The position numbers and the translations under genes were made by a program. Shown here piece after piece: positions 39,301 to 54,300 of a DNA stretch of 64,000 nucleotides. The notes under the pieces are model-generated. The model saw only the letters and a program-made list of their open reading frames with translations, ran no database searches and was not told the origin of the DNA. The stretch comes from Sipunculus nudus (taxonomy: Eukaryota > Annelida > Sipuncula > Golfingiida > Sipunculidae). Position 1 is the stretch's first letter. Every line of letters begins with the position of its first letter. The DNA is taken from positions 18,561,839 through 18,625,838 of the forward strand of contig CM049316.1 in NCBI GenBank assembly GCA_026874595.1, read 5' to 3'.

Positions 39301-42300
39301 ACATGAACATGAGTTGACAAGAGTGATCTCACTTACTTGAACGAAAGATCACATTCAGCAAATGTTAAAAAGTAATACATAAAGTTTTTCAAATTGGGAA
39401 GGAGAACTTGTCAGCTTAATTCCTTTTTCTTTAAAAAAAATTATTTCATGTCTTTACATACTGGAACCTTCCAACTTGATATCTCAATTTTATTAAGAGC
39501 TGAAATACTGTAGGTAACTTTTCAAAATTTTTCCAAGAAAATATTACTACATCCTAAAAAGTTCCTTGAAGGAAAATATGCATAAAAACAGATGGTCAGC
39601 CACAGCTTATGGTGTACTTTAGGTATTTTACTCTTTTCTTAAATATATGGGTTTGATGTTGATCATGATGAAATTATTTAAAGTTAATAAAAGAGTATAC
39701 TTTAAAATAAACATTAACATCACATGTGCACATATTGCAGAAATTGATAAAACTAGATGTGTCGGAACGACACGTATGCCCCCGCCTGGGGCAAATTAGA
39801 AACATTTGTTAAATTTTGTAAATTTTTTTAAGTTCAGGAAGTGTTGTATGGTCAAAAGTAGGTCAACAAGGGCAAAATGCAAACTCGATCTGTAAAGGGT
39901 CATTATCAAGCAACACACCAAAAATCAGGCCAGTATCTGCAGGCATTGTGAAAAAAAGTCCATATATGTGCATTTTCATGAAAATTTCTGTCTTTCATAA
40001 AATTTTCTTTTCATGAAATTTTCTATGTTCAGGATCTGTCATATGGTGAAAAATAGGGACGAAACACGAACTCGATCTGTAAGTGGTCATTATGCGCCCA
40101 CAGACCTAACATTAGGCCAGTATCTGTAAGCATTGTATTGCGAAACTAGAATATTAGCAAAAGTTGATAATCATTTATAAATTTAAATTGGAGAGGCATA
40201 TACCATGTTTCATAACAATCCACCAAATGCTTCCTGAGAAATAAGCTCCTAAGTTTTTTTCTATACTAAGCTCTGTGACCTTGAAAAGTAGGTCAAGATC
40301 ACCCATCTTTGAACTTGACCAAGATTTTGTAAATATAATGCAATAGCACTGAAGAAATGAAGTTCCTGTGTTGAATACCTTTGGAGATATCCTGCACAAA
40401 AGGCCAAAATTGAAAAAATCCGATAAAATTTCATTAAAAAATCAGAAATTGCAGATGGCGCCACCAAAATTGTGCAGCACATACAGACCATCAGTCCCAA
40501 TGATCATAGTAAGTTTTGTGAAAATCCACACAATGGTTCCTGAGATATAAACTTCTGAGTGTTTTTCTATAATCAGCTATAAAATGTAGAAAAATGGGTC
40601 AAGGTCACCCATCTTCGAACTTGACCGAGATTTTATCGATATACATCTTCACTAATGAAATAAAATTCCAACAGTGAATCCTTTTAGAGATATCCCGCTC
40701 ACAAGGTAAAAGTTAACAGACGCGGAACAGACGGACGGACGGACAGACACTGGACAGACAGATGGACAGACGGACAGCTTGGGTGACGAAAATAGCCCAT
40801 CAGCCTATGAGCTGAGGGCTAAAAATGGCTGTACATGTGTATTTGTCATGAAAATTTCTATTTTTCATGAATATTTCTAAGTTTAGGAGCCGTAAAACGG
40901 TCAAAAGTAGGTCAACCAGGACGAAACGCGAACTTGATCTGTTACTGGTCATTATCTGCCCACACACCAAATATCAGGCCAATATCTGCAGGCATTGCGA
41001 AATAAAGTCCGTACATGTGTATTTGTCATGAAAATTTCTTTTTTTCATGAAATTTTCTAAGTTTAGGAGCCGTAAAACGGTCAAAAGTAGGTCAACCGAG
41101 ACGAAACGCGAACTCGATCTGTAACTGGTCATTATCTGCCCACACACCAAAAATCAGGCCAATATCTGCAGGCATTGCGAAAAAAAGTCCGTACATGTGT
41201 ATTTTTCATGAAAATTTCTATTTTTCATGAAATTTTCTAAGTTTAGGAGCCGTAAAACGGTCAAAAGTAGGTCAACCAGGACAAAACGCGAACTCGATCT
41301 GTAACTGGTCATTATCTGCCCACACACCAAAAATCAGGCCAATATCTGCAGGCATTGCGAAAAAAAGTCCGTACATGTGTATTTTTCATGAAAATTTCTA
41401 TTTTTCATGAAATTTTCTAAGTTTAGGAGCCGTAAAACGGTCAAAAGTAGGTCAACCAGGACAAAACGCGAACTCGATCTGTAACTGGTCATTATCTGCC
41501 CACACACCAAAAATCAGGCCAATATCTGCAGGCATTGCGAAAAAAAGTCCGTACATGTGTATTTTTCATGAAAATTTCTATTTTTCATGAAATTTTCTAA
41601 GTTTAGGAGCCGTAAAACGGTCAAAAGTAGGTCAACCAGGACAAAACGCGAACTCGATCTGTAACTGGTCATTATCTGCCCACACACCAAAAATCAGGCC
41701 AATATCTGCAGGCATTGCGAAAAAAAGTCTGTACATGTGTATTTGTCATGAAAATTTCTATTTTTCATGAAATTTTCTAAGTTTAGGGGCCGTAAAACGG
41801 TCAAAAATAGGTCAAACGGGACAAAACGCGAACTCGATCTGTAACTGGTCATTACCTGCCCCCACACCAAAAATCAGGCCAATATCTGCAGGCATTGCAA
41901 AAAAAAGTCCGTACAACTGTTTGATTTCGGAATGACGGAATGACGGACATGGGTAAAACTATATGCCCCGGCCACTTTTTGGCAGGGGCATAAAAATTAT
42001 GAACAAATAAAATTGCATCCAGTCATCTACCACAGCCCATATTAAATGAAATATTAGTTTAGCATTATAGAAATGCACGTGAATAAACCAAAATTGTGGT
42101 GATTTCCACATGTTAGAAAATAAATTGACCAAAACTGTAGTGCTAAACAACTACTCTGATTGCACTGAAGGACATAAATTTTCCAGTTTATTTTTTTTCA
42201 CTGTGACACAATTATTAAAAACAAATTAAATGATATACATTCATGAAAATATATAATAAACAAGCATTGTTTTATCAACTCCTATTAAATTTGTCACATA

Positions 42301-45300
42301 CTGTGAAATTTAATTCATTAATATAAAGAATAATATAAAGATACAAACAAAAAAAGCTAGGCATCAATGAAACCACTAATCAGAGACTGAAATAATGGTA
42401 CTATATCCAAAAAGTTGATGAATGGTGAATATTTAGCTATATACATGAGTGACTGTACAGAGAATGGACTTACCAATATCACAGTTTGGTCCTGTGAATC
42501 CTCGATTACACCTACAGACCACGGGGTCTCCAGCCAGGTTACCGGTACAGGTGCTGTTACCAGGACAAGCCCCATCACACACAGCTTCTTCCCTTGGACA
42601 GCCAACATTGCTGTTCTGTGACTGTCCTATAGTCCCCATCGCCAGATCAATCAGCTGTGACACAAAATATTTAATTCTTAAATATCTGCACAGCCATATC
42701 TAGTTCAGTAATCAAGAGAGAGACTGAGAGACTGAGAGAGATTATACAGGTTTTTTTCACAGTCTCCATTCATGCATGATTTTTTTATTGACCTGCAAGG
42801 TTATGGGTACAGAGTGACCGTTTAATGTTTAACTTAATAATGCTGTAAAACAGTCAATATTTATGAAATACAGATGAAAATGTAGTAACATTCAGACCAT
42901 ATCCTAGTTTAAGCTAGAGAAGCTTGAGACAGAAATGAAATTTGAACTCGACCTGGACCTCAAAGTGACAGTTACAGAGTTACATAAAATTTTTCACAAA
43001 CGCTGAGAAAAAGATGTTCAGCTACAATGTTACATAGAACATCCACGCACAAAGAGTAAAACAGATGGAACTGGTCACTTTATCCTCTAATCATGTAGTG
43101 ATTGCGCAAAGTAAAAAGTTTGGATCAGAAATCTGTTTACCTGTCCGTTATGCTGTAGATTCTTGATGCACCCGTTGAATCCTTGCTGTTGCAGCCCTGG
43201 AGGGTATGTCATGCCCGGTGTTTGTCTCCCACCAACCTGGACTGGGAAAGGGATGTTGAAGAGGAAGTTTTCACCGTTACTGGTTCCGCTGACCTCACAA
43301 GCTTTGCGGTCCTCTGTTGTTGTTTCGATGGCCTCATTGATGTCTGATACAGCACAGTAATCAATGGTCAAGGTCATGGTCTGGAATACACAGATAAAGG
43401 ATACATTAAGAGAACAGCCAAACACTTTAGTCTGTTCCACTACCCCTGTCCACCTGATTTTTCATGATTATCTCAACACAAAGATAAACTTGCCAAACAA
43501 AATTTGCACCAGTGTCATAAAGAGGCAAATGCGTAATTTTTGGTATCTTACCTACTCAGGATAGAAATATTATTTACTTGTAGGCCTGGCTGACATGTCT
43601 CATATATATCCGTGGTTCATGGTGTCCCAAATAAGTGTCCCTTATAAGCATATGGGACACAGGATTTAGTCAGGTAATTGAGGTTTCTAAGATATGAGGT
43701 TACCATTTAAATGGTACAATCCCAGAGGTGTATGAGTATATGAACATCCATATACACCCTAGAACTGGCATAACACTGTGTAACTCGTATCCTTATATAT
43801 TTAATGAGTAGTTGAGGTTTCTGCTATATATATTAATTTTATTATACCCTTTCTGTGCCAAAATTATAGTATACAGGATAAGAATTAGCAGGACATTCTC
43901 CCCTTTTTCTACAAACAAAAATATGGGAAATAGAACAATACATAATTAATATTGAAAAACAGCAACAAAACTATGCCAGACTGCATCATTACAGCCTAAA
44001 TTTCCTAAGTGTTTATACACAAAATGCTAGGGGGTATCCCCTCTCCTCCCCCTTTATTCCTTCAAAGGTGCACCCCTTCCCCCCCCCCCCCACCTTTAGC
44101 AGTGTCCTTGTTTTAGCATCTCTCCCTCTTCTTAAAATTCTCTATCTGCCCCTGGCATAACAGTTACTACCCACAACTGTGCTTACCTTGCCCTGTTTTG
44201 TGAGATCTAGCGTATGCCACCTTCCATCATTGAGTTTGGGAAGCTTCCTTTGTCCCTGGGAATTAATTCCATCCAAACTCATTGTAAGGACCCCGTCTCC
44301 CATGTTGAACATGACCCTGGGATAACCTCCCACCAGTTCGACAGACAGGAAGTCAGGCTCGCCGCTCGGCAGGGACATGGGACCGTGGTACAGCAGGACG
44401 CTGTTCTCCACCTGGTGTCACAAGAGGGAACCATATCATAGCATTAAAATGTCAACATCGATTCAAGACTTACTACTTTAGTTATACCAAATTGGTTTAA
44501 GGGGTTGGTTTTTGAGCTGAAGGTATCCAGTATGAACCCTGCCATACACCTCTGAGTGAAACAGAAAAAATCAACAGAACAGTAGTTTGAGACACTTTTC
44601 ATAAATGGAGAAAATGCTAAATTCATATTATTCCACAATGGTGACTGTAAATTGCCTTACTGGCAAAGCAGTTGGAATGCTGGACTTGGATGTCACTTTC
44701 TACGTATACGGATTCTGATCCTGGATTGATCACTGATAACAAAGTAGGAGACTGATTCTTTTACTTTGTGATATAACATGATATATAATCCTCTCTGTAA
44801 ACAGAATCTATTCTGGTTACCCGATACTCTGCTGCTCACTACTAACCTGTGTCATGAATTCGAAGCTGGTACGTCCGTCTTCACACTGACCAAACGGCTC
44901 CACCCATCCCCAGCCATCGCCCTGGAAACTGATGTGTGTTTGCTGGCACTGAGCCCCTGTGTAACCCTCGGGGCAGGTACAGCTGTAATTAGTATCAGTT
45001 TAAATACAAATTAAAATCTGAGAATACCTTAGAGTCAGCATGCCTTATACCATGTCCATTGTTATGTAATCAACAATAACAAATTATCTACTTTTTTAGA
45101 TGCCTAACAAAAGCAATCACACATCATCAATTAAAACATAATTTTCCATGTTGCTCTGTGCCTTTCAATATCTTGTTGTCTACACTGTTGTATACATTAT
45201 AGTAGCATATTATCTTTATATACCTAACAATAGCATTATTTAAAATTTCATCTATTTTGTTATAACCTTATCTGTTATGTGACTCTAGGTAAAATACTAT

Positions 45301-48300
45301 ATTTCATATGATGGCTGTAACTTTTTCCTCTATCAATGTAAAATACCTCTAAATATCATTGTCACGAATAAAATCTCACAAAAAGCCTTAAACCTGAGAA
45401 ATAGGTATTTGAAATTTTTAACACAAAACTACTTTATGAAAATGTCCCTAATCCCAAACAGTAACCAAATTGTGAGCTGGGCAAATGCAGAAGGACTCAA
45501 AAAATTTAATTTTGGTCTCCTACCATCTGCAGATTTTTGATGTGGGACAAAGAGTTTTTTGTTTAATTACTGAGTTTCTTGTCGAATACTCACGTGAAGC
45601 CAGTTGGAGTAGTACTGCAGGTACCGTTATTCATACAAGGATTTGGTGAGCATGATAAGGGTCTACTGAAGTCCTGGGCAGCGCAGGTACATGTGGCGGT
45701 GATGTACGCTGTAACCCCCACCATTGATGTGCCATTGGTATTTACCAGCAAAGGATCATGGTTAACTGTGTACTCATTTGAGCAGCCAGAATCCCAACAT
45801 GTTGTTTCCCCACACAGGTTGACAGGAGCCATAGCGATATTAATACCTGCTGCCTGGTTCACCTGAAAAGATAACAAACATTGCACTGGTCGGAGAATTC
45901 TGAAAACCTCTAGAAAAATGAACCTCAAGACAATTGGATACTGATAACATAATCATAAATGTACATCTGAACCCAATATGAACATACTATAATATTTTTT
46001 AAGGTTGTCTTTCAAGATCAGGGATCTGTTCAAATTTTGCATGTTAACATGGATATAAATGAGAATAAATCAGGTAAATCAATTTTGTTTAACAACACTG
46101 AAATCTAAAACATGAAATCTATAAGACACAGCAAAAAATGTTTGCAAAAAAAAACTACTATACACTTAAGGCCAAAACAAATATAGGTATGGTTCTCAGG
46201 CACCGCCCACATCAATTTTTAACCCCCGCATAAAAAGTTTTTATTTTGATTTTCAATAGAAACTTACCAATTTTGAGCTGCAGCCGCTTGGACATTTCTT
46301 TAACGAAGGTAAAATCATACAATTTCCTTTGTTATGTAGTGCTTTTACTTGTTTAGCAAAATAAATCTGTTATTATCATGCTTTTCCCTTTTCATTTGAT
46401 ATTTTTATCGAAATATACCAAAAAATTATAAATAAAAAACCGCCCGCCCGCATTGCTTTCTGAAAAAAAGTGCCTGAGAACCATACCTTTTTTTTTATTT
46501 TGGCCTGATGCATATCTCCCAACCTTGCCTAGTTCAGAAAAGAAAATTTCTTCAATCACTATCTTGAAAATGATGGACAGGTAATACTGTATAAATGAAT
46601 TATTTACAGCTGATAAACTGGAGAAACAAATAAAGAAAAGTAGCTTTTTATCTGAAAAAAATTAAAATACTTAAAAATTAAGAACATGCTAAGATAGATT
46701 TTAACAGAGAGACATAATTAACACAGACAGGAAAAAGACATGGAAGACTTGGAATTTACCTGGTTTCGGTTCATCCACAGAATACCATCAAGTTTGGCTT
46801 GTCTGTAGTACGGAGAACCATGTGCCGCGTATCGTATGTCAACCATCCTGGTCTTTCCCCTTACGTTCATCACAGAAAAAACATGGATGTTTTCCTCTCG
46901 AGTGTTCAGTAGCTTAACCAACTCTTGTTTAAACAGATCTAACTTGCTAGGTCCGTAGTCTCGCATTCCGTTGCCAGTTTTTGGACGATCAACAAATTCT
47001 TCAGCTGTGATATCTAACAAAGGAAAACAAATTCTCAATATCTGCAGTGGCAGAAAACAATATTTGTATGTATAATGAGTATACATTTATTTTAAAAATG
47101 ACTGTCTTCACTAATACCTAATATTTTTCTATCATCTATTCATAAAATCTCTTACCTGTAGGCAGCTCAAGACACTAACTATACAAAAGTTTGCTCTTAA
47201 TGTACTTGGGGGTAGTAATTGAATGACCCAAGAAAAAACACATGTAAAAGTACATGTATACATGCATAAATGGTGATAATATGTACCCTATTTCCAAATA
47301 TTAGTAAAATATAGGTGGTGTAGATTACAGTTAATCAATTAACTACTACAGTCATTCGGTCATATTATGATGCTGATCTTGAAAATGAACCTTCCCTATA
47401 TTTATTATTACATTGATTTTTTAAAGTTACCTTATTTCTTTCCACTCACTTTAGAAACCTAAATATAAATCTGAACATCCCACAGAATCTAAAATGTGTC
47501 AGATAATCAAAGCTATACTGGAGATCAATGATTAATGTCTGAGGTTTCACAGTTCCTTAATTACCCCTGGTAAAGTAAAAGGTGGAAATTCAGTTGACAG
47601 GATGAGCTGGATCTGACAGCACATTATGATCCTAACTATTTGGTTCATAATCAATTCCATGGAAATATATGTATGTGAAAATCTTATATATTTTTAAAGT
47701 TTATCTGTACTTGTTGCATCAATAAAAGTGTTTTTTATTGTAGAATACAAAAGTTAAGAATCTAATCCTGCCTTGCTGATTTTAACTCACTATTAAGTCT
47801 GGCTGATCCAGAACTGAACACCGCATCATCTTCAATGTAGAAATTATTGACTCGGATCTGTGACCTCACTCTGACATTCCGTACTCTGTCGTAAACCTCT
47901 GCTTCCAAATCAGTGATTCCTTTTGGTGCACCTTCTTTCATCTCCAGAGAACCATTCTGGTGAACTCTGCAATTAGATCCACAAAATAATTTATAATAAC
48001 GTATAATATGTCTAATTAGTTCCCGTAAAATATATAGTATGAGATATTAAACGTGAATATGCAAATATCATTTTCTGAGAAACCTACACACAAAATTGCA
48101 AAATCTAACTTAATTTGCAGAAGTAACTCTTCGTGAAGAGATATTTAGTGACAGTTTGTATCGAATTTAATGTAAAGCAGTAATATGTTTTTCTTCTCAA
48201 TCTCTTTGTATCTCTGAAATAACTACACCACCTTGTGATGAAGGGACTGACAGAAAACGTCACAGCATCCCATGTCCAAAACAAGCAGGTTTTCCTTGAA

Positions 48301-51300
48301 TAATTCCACTCAAAATTGCAGAAACGTGACATTTGAACACAATTAGGGCCTCTCATTTTTCACAAATTTGATACAATAAGATTTAACCCTATCAACATGT
48401 AGTAATTTAATATGCACTTGTTTCCAAGGTGACATTCTATGTGACTGTGGACAAGAGGCAAGTTCTCTTTATATATTCATAGTCAAGTATGTTACAATAA
48501 AGGTCACTCATTTGTGGTTGATATTCTCAAAGATGCTCATTACTAAACAATCAACACTGTCTGACAACTGATGTGGTCATTTTATATTTCATACTCACGC
48601 AAACCAGCGGTTTTCTGTGATTAGCGTAAAATCTTTGTCGCCACGGTCCCAGTCATCTGGATCTTCTGCATGCACATTGCCCAGCAATGAATCCGGTAGC
48701 CGTCCATTGTAATTATACACCATGACGTCCTTGAAGCCTGGTCTCTGGTCATTGTCATTTTCACCTTGAACTGTTACTTGTAGTGTTCGAGAGCCCTGCA
48801 TGGAGCCCTGGCCACTGGTTGGGTTGTCCTTCATCCTTATGGTCAGGTCGTAATATTTTTTATCAGTACGAATGTACGTGCTCTTCTTGGTTACCACGGT
48901 GCCTCTGGTTCCATCACCAGTACCATCTGAAGGTCAAAAGAAAGAATATGAAATTTTTAATTTACCGATGTTATTCTGCATCTCCTGTAAACAAGTTTAC
49001 ATTTTAAGGACAGGAGCATTTCCACTTTTGGAACTGAAATCAGACCAATGAGGGTGTATCCAGCTCCAAATTTTATACATGTGACACCTGCCCTTATAGG
49101 TCCGATTCTAACACCAGTTCTGACACAAGGCCAAAATAGACCAACAAGCGCAGGTGTTGCATGTTAAAATTGGGAGCTGGATGCACAATGTGATGCCACA
49201 CTCTCATTGGTCTGATTATAATTGTTTGCTCGCTGCAAGCACTGGTGGAGAGAGGCGGTGAATCTTGCTATACAAGTCAGCAGTTACAACGATGGAGATC
49301 TTGGAACACTGCAGGGTATAACCACTGCATGATCATGAGGAGCACACAATATCAGGGGCACTTACAATGTCCAGCAATTAGGGACTGAACATCAGGTAAC
49401 ACAGGTGAAACAGCCGGCCCTTTACTGTCTAAAAATACACTGCAATTGATACTTTGATGGTCTTAACATAATTGTTAAGGTATTGTAAATAAGATGTATG
49501 GTTTGAACTTATAGTGTACGTTGAAGACAAATAATGATATTTCAAAAGTGCCTTAAACATATGCTTCAATGCCTCAGCAAAGGATAGCAATTTCTTCATT
49601 ATTACAATCTTTGTACATAGAAACATAAATTTAAAAAGGACTGATAAAAACTTAACATATTTATCTAATAATTTCACCAAATCTACACTCATCAACTTTT
49701 GCTAAGAACCTGTGCCACTGTTTATCAATAGTTTTGATGATAAACTGTCACACTTTCAGTTTAAAGTTTACATCTCAATGGTCAGGGATGACCTATGTTA
49801 AATAAATATAACCAGCACATATAAATCAACATATGCGGTAGTATACTCTAACAATACATCAAATGTATCTCACCTCTACGGACTCGAACTTCAAACGAAT
49901 CACATGCAGAGTCCCCTGTACACTCAAGTGTAAAGTCAAACGGTGGTCCATTCTCTGGAAGGTCAATGTCCTTGGCCAGGAAAGATCCAATTTCGGTACC
50001 AGCTCCAGGATTTTTGGGAACTTGAATGTTGTAGATTTCACGGAAATCAGGGAAATTATCATTGACATCTTTTAACTGCACTGTGACAGTTCCTGTACCG
50101 GTCTGGGGTGGTGTTCCTTAAAAGAAGAATTTCTTTTGAGCTTCATTTCTCTTTGTGAAATCGTATTTATCTTTCTCTGTATTAAACACGAACAGGTTTG
50201 AAGACTCAACTGACCAGGAGTTACTTCCTGAGTAGATAAACAAGACAGAAGTCTGTTGAAATAGCATTTCAATACATTTACTTTATCTGTAAAGGACAAA
50301 TGACTGGAAATGTCTCAATGTGAATTCTTCAATAATGGAAGCAAAACAATTCCACAGAGATTAAGAAATTATGAAATTTCTGGTGAATTATCAATTATAT
50401 ATTTTTTTTCTATGGCAACAATAAATGATCCTCATTATGCAACATATTGCTGACCTTGTAAGAGGGCCTGCCTGCTACTGGGAAGTGTCTGTATGCAGGA
50501 GTTAACGTATAAATGTGCATACCTTTGTCAATAGCCAGGACATGGACAGTGTGGACTGCCTGCGTCTCCCGATCAAGCTCTGCTCGGACTGTTACTAAAC
50601 CGTTCTCATTCACATTGAACTGTTTCTTGGGGTCAGTGTGTTGGTAATCAATGGAGTATCTGTCATGATTAATTTATACAATCAAAGAACCCAAATAACT
50701 ATAAGATATATATAGATAGTACATGAATACACAGAAACGTTGGTTGACTCTGTATGGGAATGGAACCCATGACCTCGAGATCTCTTAATGCCATTCGTTT
50801 ACTCTAAAACCTAAGCTAACGGAGATACCCTAACCCTCTGTATATTAGCACACTTTTATATGAACCAGCAAAGTGACATTACAGTAGTGATGTCAGAGTA
50901 CTAGCTACTACATGTGTTGACACGGTGATGTTTGCATGATGCAGGGAAAACTTATGGCCTTTTATGGTGTGCATCATATATATTATGTAGACAGATGTAT
51001 GAACAGCCATGCTGGTTCACTGTGTACAGAGAAAAAACATGAATGCAAAGGAAAATTGTTTCTATATTCATACATCTCTCTACATCATTGGCTGCTGTAC
51101 ATAAATATAACATATATTTTTATCCATTCATCCACAATGTACAATATACTTCATTCTGTCAGATAACTGTACCTTGTGAGATCATGAGGAAATGTACAAA
51201 ATCTCATCATTGGAAATGTTAATATATTTGTTTTTTATCCAGTGTGCTGTGAGACAGCAATTGCATAATAATATTTACAAGTAATTTAAATCTTGAGATA

Positions 51301-54300
51301 ATAAATATCTGAATGCAACATGTTTATTTTTTATTTCAGTTCTTATTTGTTTCCCTGTTCTAAGATTGTATGACATGTATTCTCCTAGAGAATTCTGAAA
51401 CTAACAACCCCACAATCAATGAAGCATTTTAAAAGTCAGTTTTACCTTATCTGCCTATGTATCATATGAAAATTTAAATGACCAGAATTTATGTTAAAGA
51501 TAACACCAAAATAATCAAAAAAGAATAACTCACTCAAACTCTTTGTTTATTCCAGAATCAATATCATTTGTAGTGAACTGTGTGACAAAAGTTCCAACTG
51601 TTGCGTTTTCCCACAGCTGGACTGTTGTTGTTTTCGGGGTGAACTGTGGTGCATTGTCGTTGATGTCTGTCACAGTGACAGTTACTGTCGAGGTCGATAC
51701 ATGACCAGGTTGTGTTGGATGCTGTACCTGTACTGGAAAGGTGAGGGTTTTTGTGACCATGGTATCATAGTCAAGCCGCTGAAATACAGAATTGAGAGTA
51801 AAACAATTATAATCATCCAACAGCTAAACCATGAAGAAGCTAATACAAGCCTAAGGTGGCATTCCTTGTGAATTTGCAGTTTGCAAGTGTTATGTATGCG
51901 TATGCAGCTGGGAATCGGACATATTGTATTCTCCTGGAGTGATTCTATACATGCGTATGCAGTCTGTATGTGTCTATACATATGTGTATGCTGCACGTTT
52001 TGATCGCTCTGGGTAGTGATTGGAAACGCATGTGCATGCTAACGGACATGGAAATTCCACACTAAGACATCAGTGAAAGGGTATTCCTCTGGCAGATGTC
52101 TTCTCTACTCATGAATCTATATATAATAGGCCTCAATTTGCTGCATTGGCACTGCATATGTATATGTATGAATAGAATCACAGGCATTCATTTTCCAGCT
52201 GCATTACAAATAGGTACTGCAATACGCATACATACAACATATGCATATATGGAATGCTAGCTGGACTGTATTCATGGGTAATGTTTTACACTGCAAGAGA
52301 AGCAATGTCAATAAAAGTTTCTAAAAAATTCACAAGTTATTACCCTGGCATTCTTTATGGTGCCAGCTCCAGAAGACCGGATGGAGTCTGCGTAGAAATC
52401 TTGGCTGTTCTGAACAATGTAGTCCCTGTATGCATTTTCAAAGATATCGGCATCTGTGGCTGAGACGTCGAGAACAAACGAGCCAATCGGGTCTTCTTCT
52501 TTTATGCTTACGTTGTAGTCACTTTGTACAAACACTGGGGGGTGGTCATTGACATCGGCAATATTGATGGTAACAAGCTGTGATGCTGCAACAGGCAAAG
52601 ATAATGAAAGATATTAGCATGACCTTGCAACCCTTAACAATGAAAATAAAGGTATAAACATAAAAAATTTTGAACTATATGTATATAAATAATAAAATCG
52701 AGAATAAATTAGTTTTCTTTATTTGTTTTTTAATTCATATACTAACAATCTGAATAATTCAATTTATTCATTTTTATTTTTTAAATTTTAACTGATGTTT
52801 ACCTAATCCATTATAAATAGCCATTTACTAACAGAAAACAGACATTAACAAAACATAAAGATACATAATATATCATGATAAAAGTGATTTACACACACTG
52901 GATATGGGTACCATGAAGTAGGGTCTACCAGTGTTTGTACGTGTAATTGAGTTAGTTTCTAGATCCAGATTCAGCTAAATTTGCTACTTTGCCTGCTCTC
53001 TGTTTCTCTCCAGTGTTCAGTGAAAATCTTACTTGAGCGGGGAGGCTGCCCCTGATCTTCGGCCACGACTCGGACCAGGTACTGGTTTTGTGCTTCACGG
53101 TCCAGGCTGTTCACTACAGTAGTGGTTACTCTCCCTGTGCTGCGGTTGATCTGGAAGAGCACTTGTGGAGGTACGGGATCCACATGTTCCAGCGAGGTGT
53201 ATACTATGGAGGCATTTTCCCCCAAATCATAATCAAACGCTCTCACGTCCATGACTGACACTCCTGCAAAGGAACAGTTAAATTACCACAGTATACAAAC
53301 ATTTTCAAAAGCATTCAAGATTTTGAATTCTTATATAAATTTTATAAAAAGGGCCTAGAGGCTCAATATATATGTGAACTAGGAAAGTGTGGCATCAGTG
53401 ATGGGGCAGGATGGACAGACAGATGAACGGACAGACACTGACCATTTAAGTGGCACTCCCCCCTTATGGGAGGGGTGTAATAAGCACATGCATTTATAAT
53501 TAGAACATTAATATTAACCTCACCATAACTGGATGACTGTATGTAAGAAAACATTAATACGTAAGATTAACTAATTTACAATATCATGAAAAGCCAAAGA
53601 CTGTGAGTGGTCTGATATGTATTTCAATATCTGACTTATTAATAAGTGTATAATGTAACGTCTTTTACAAGTGACATATAGTGAAACCCCACATGAAAAC
53701 CACCCCTGCAAAATAAACACCCAGCTATCACAATCACTAGTTTGGTCCGTGTAATGCACAACATACCACAGTCTATAATGACCATATATTTACATGACAA
53801 CTGCTTCTAGTACCAGGTGATCACATTAGAAAAGTACTCCATATGTCCACTGTACCCACCTACACCACTGTTTTCTGGTACACTTCCAACAATGCAACAA
53901 GTATCAAATATTGGCGAGTTGTCGTTGATGTCCTGTGGTTCCACAATGATCATTCCGTAGCCTTTTCTTGGGTTTGGATTTTGCACATTACAGTTCTGTT
54001 CGTCCTCTCCCTGTACATTTATGACCCACTTGGCGTGACCATTGGGATAGTCCCGATCCAGGGCTTGGCTGACACTCACATCACGATTATTAATACTGAA
54101 AGGTCCCTTCAGGATGCCCTCAAGGGAATATCTGATGTTGCTGTCGGAACATCTTGTGGTGTCCGGATCTGTAGCTGTCACCTGTCACATTGAAAATTTT
54201 AAGGTAAAATTTAAAATTATACAAAAAAACTATACAGATATCAACACTGTACTGAGCAAGATTTTATAAAACTAGTGGTAGTTTTGGCCTTCTGGTGACA

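Larger units (their letters stand above)
32327..39760. other. Part of the 10.1-kb intron, mostly plain AT-rich sequence
   Basis: Between e20 and the satellite element I see no exon, no protein homology and no clear transposon ORF. The features that can be named are the poly-G run and the ACGG repeat, listed separately. Confidence 0.7.

Noticed and set aside
40831-41910. CRISPR-like array
   Set aside because: 180-base direct tandem monomers with no spacers in a eukaryotic intron; a satellite, not CRISPR.
43368-43376. ERR-type site TCAAGGTCA in exon e18
   Set aside because: It lies in conserved coding sequence (TMTLTID), so the match is explained by the protein.
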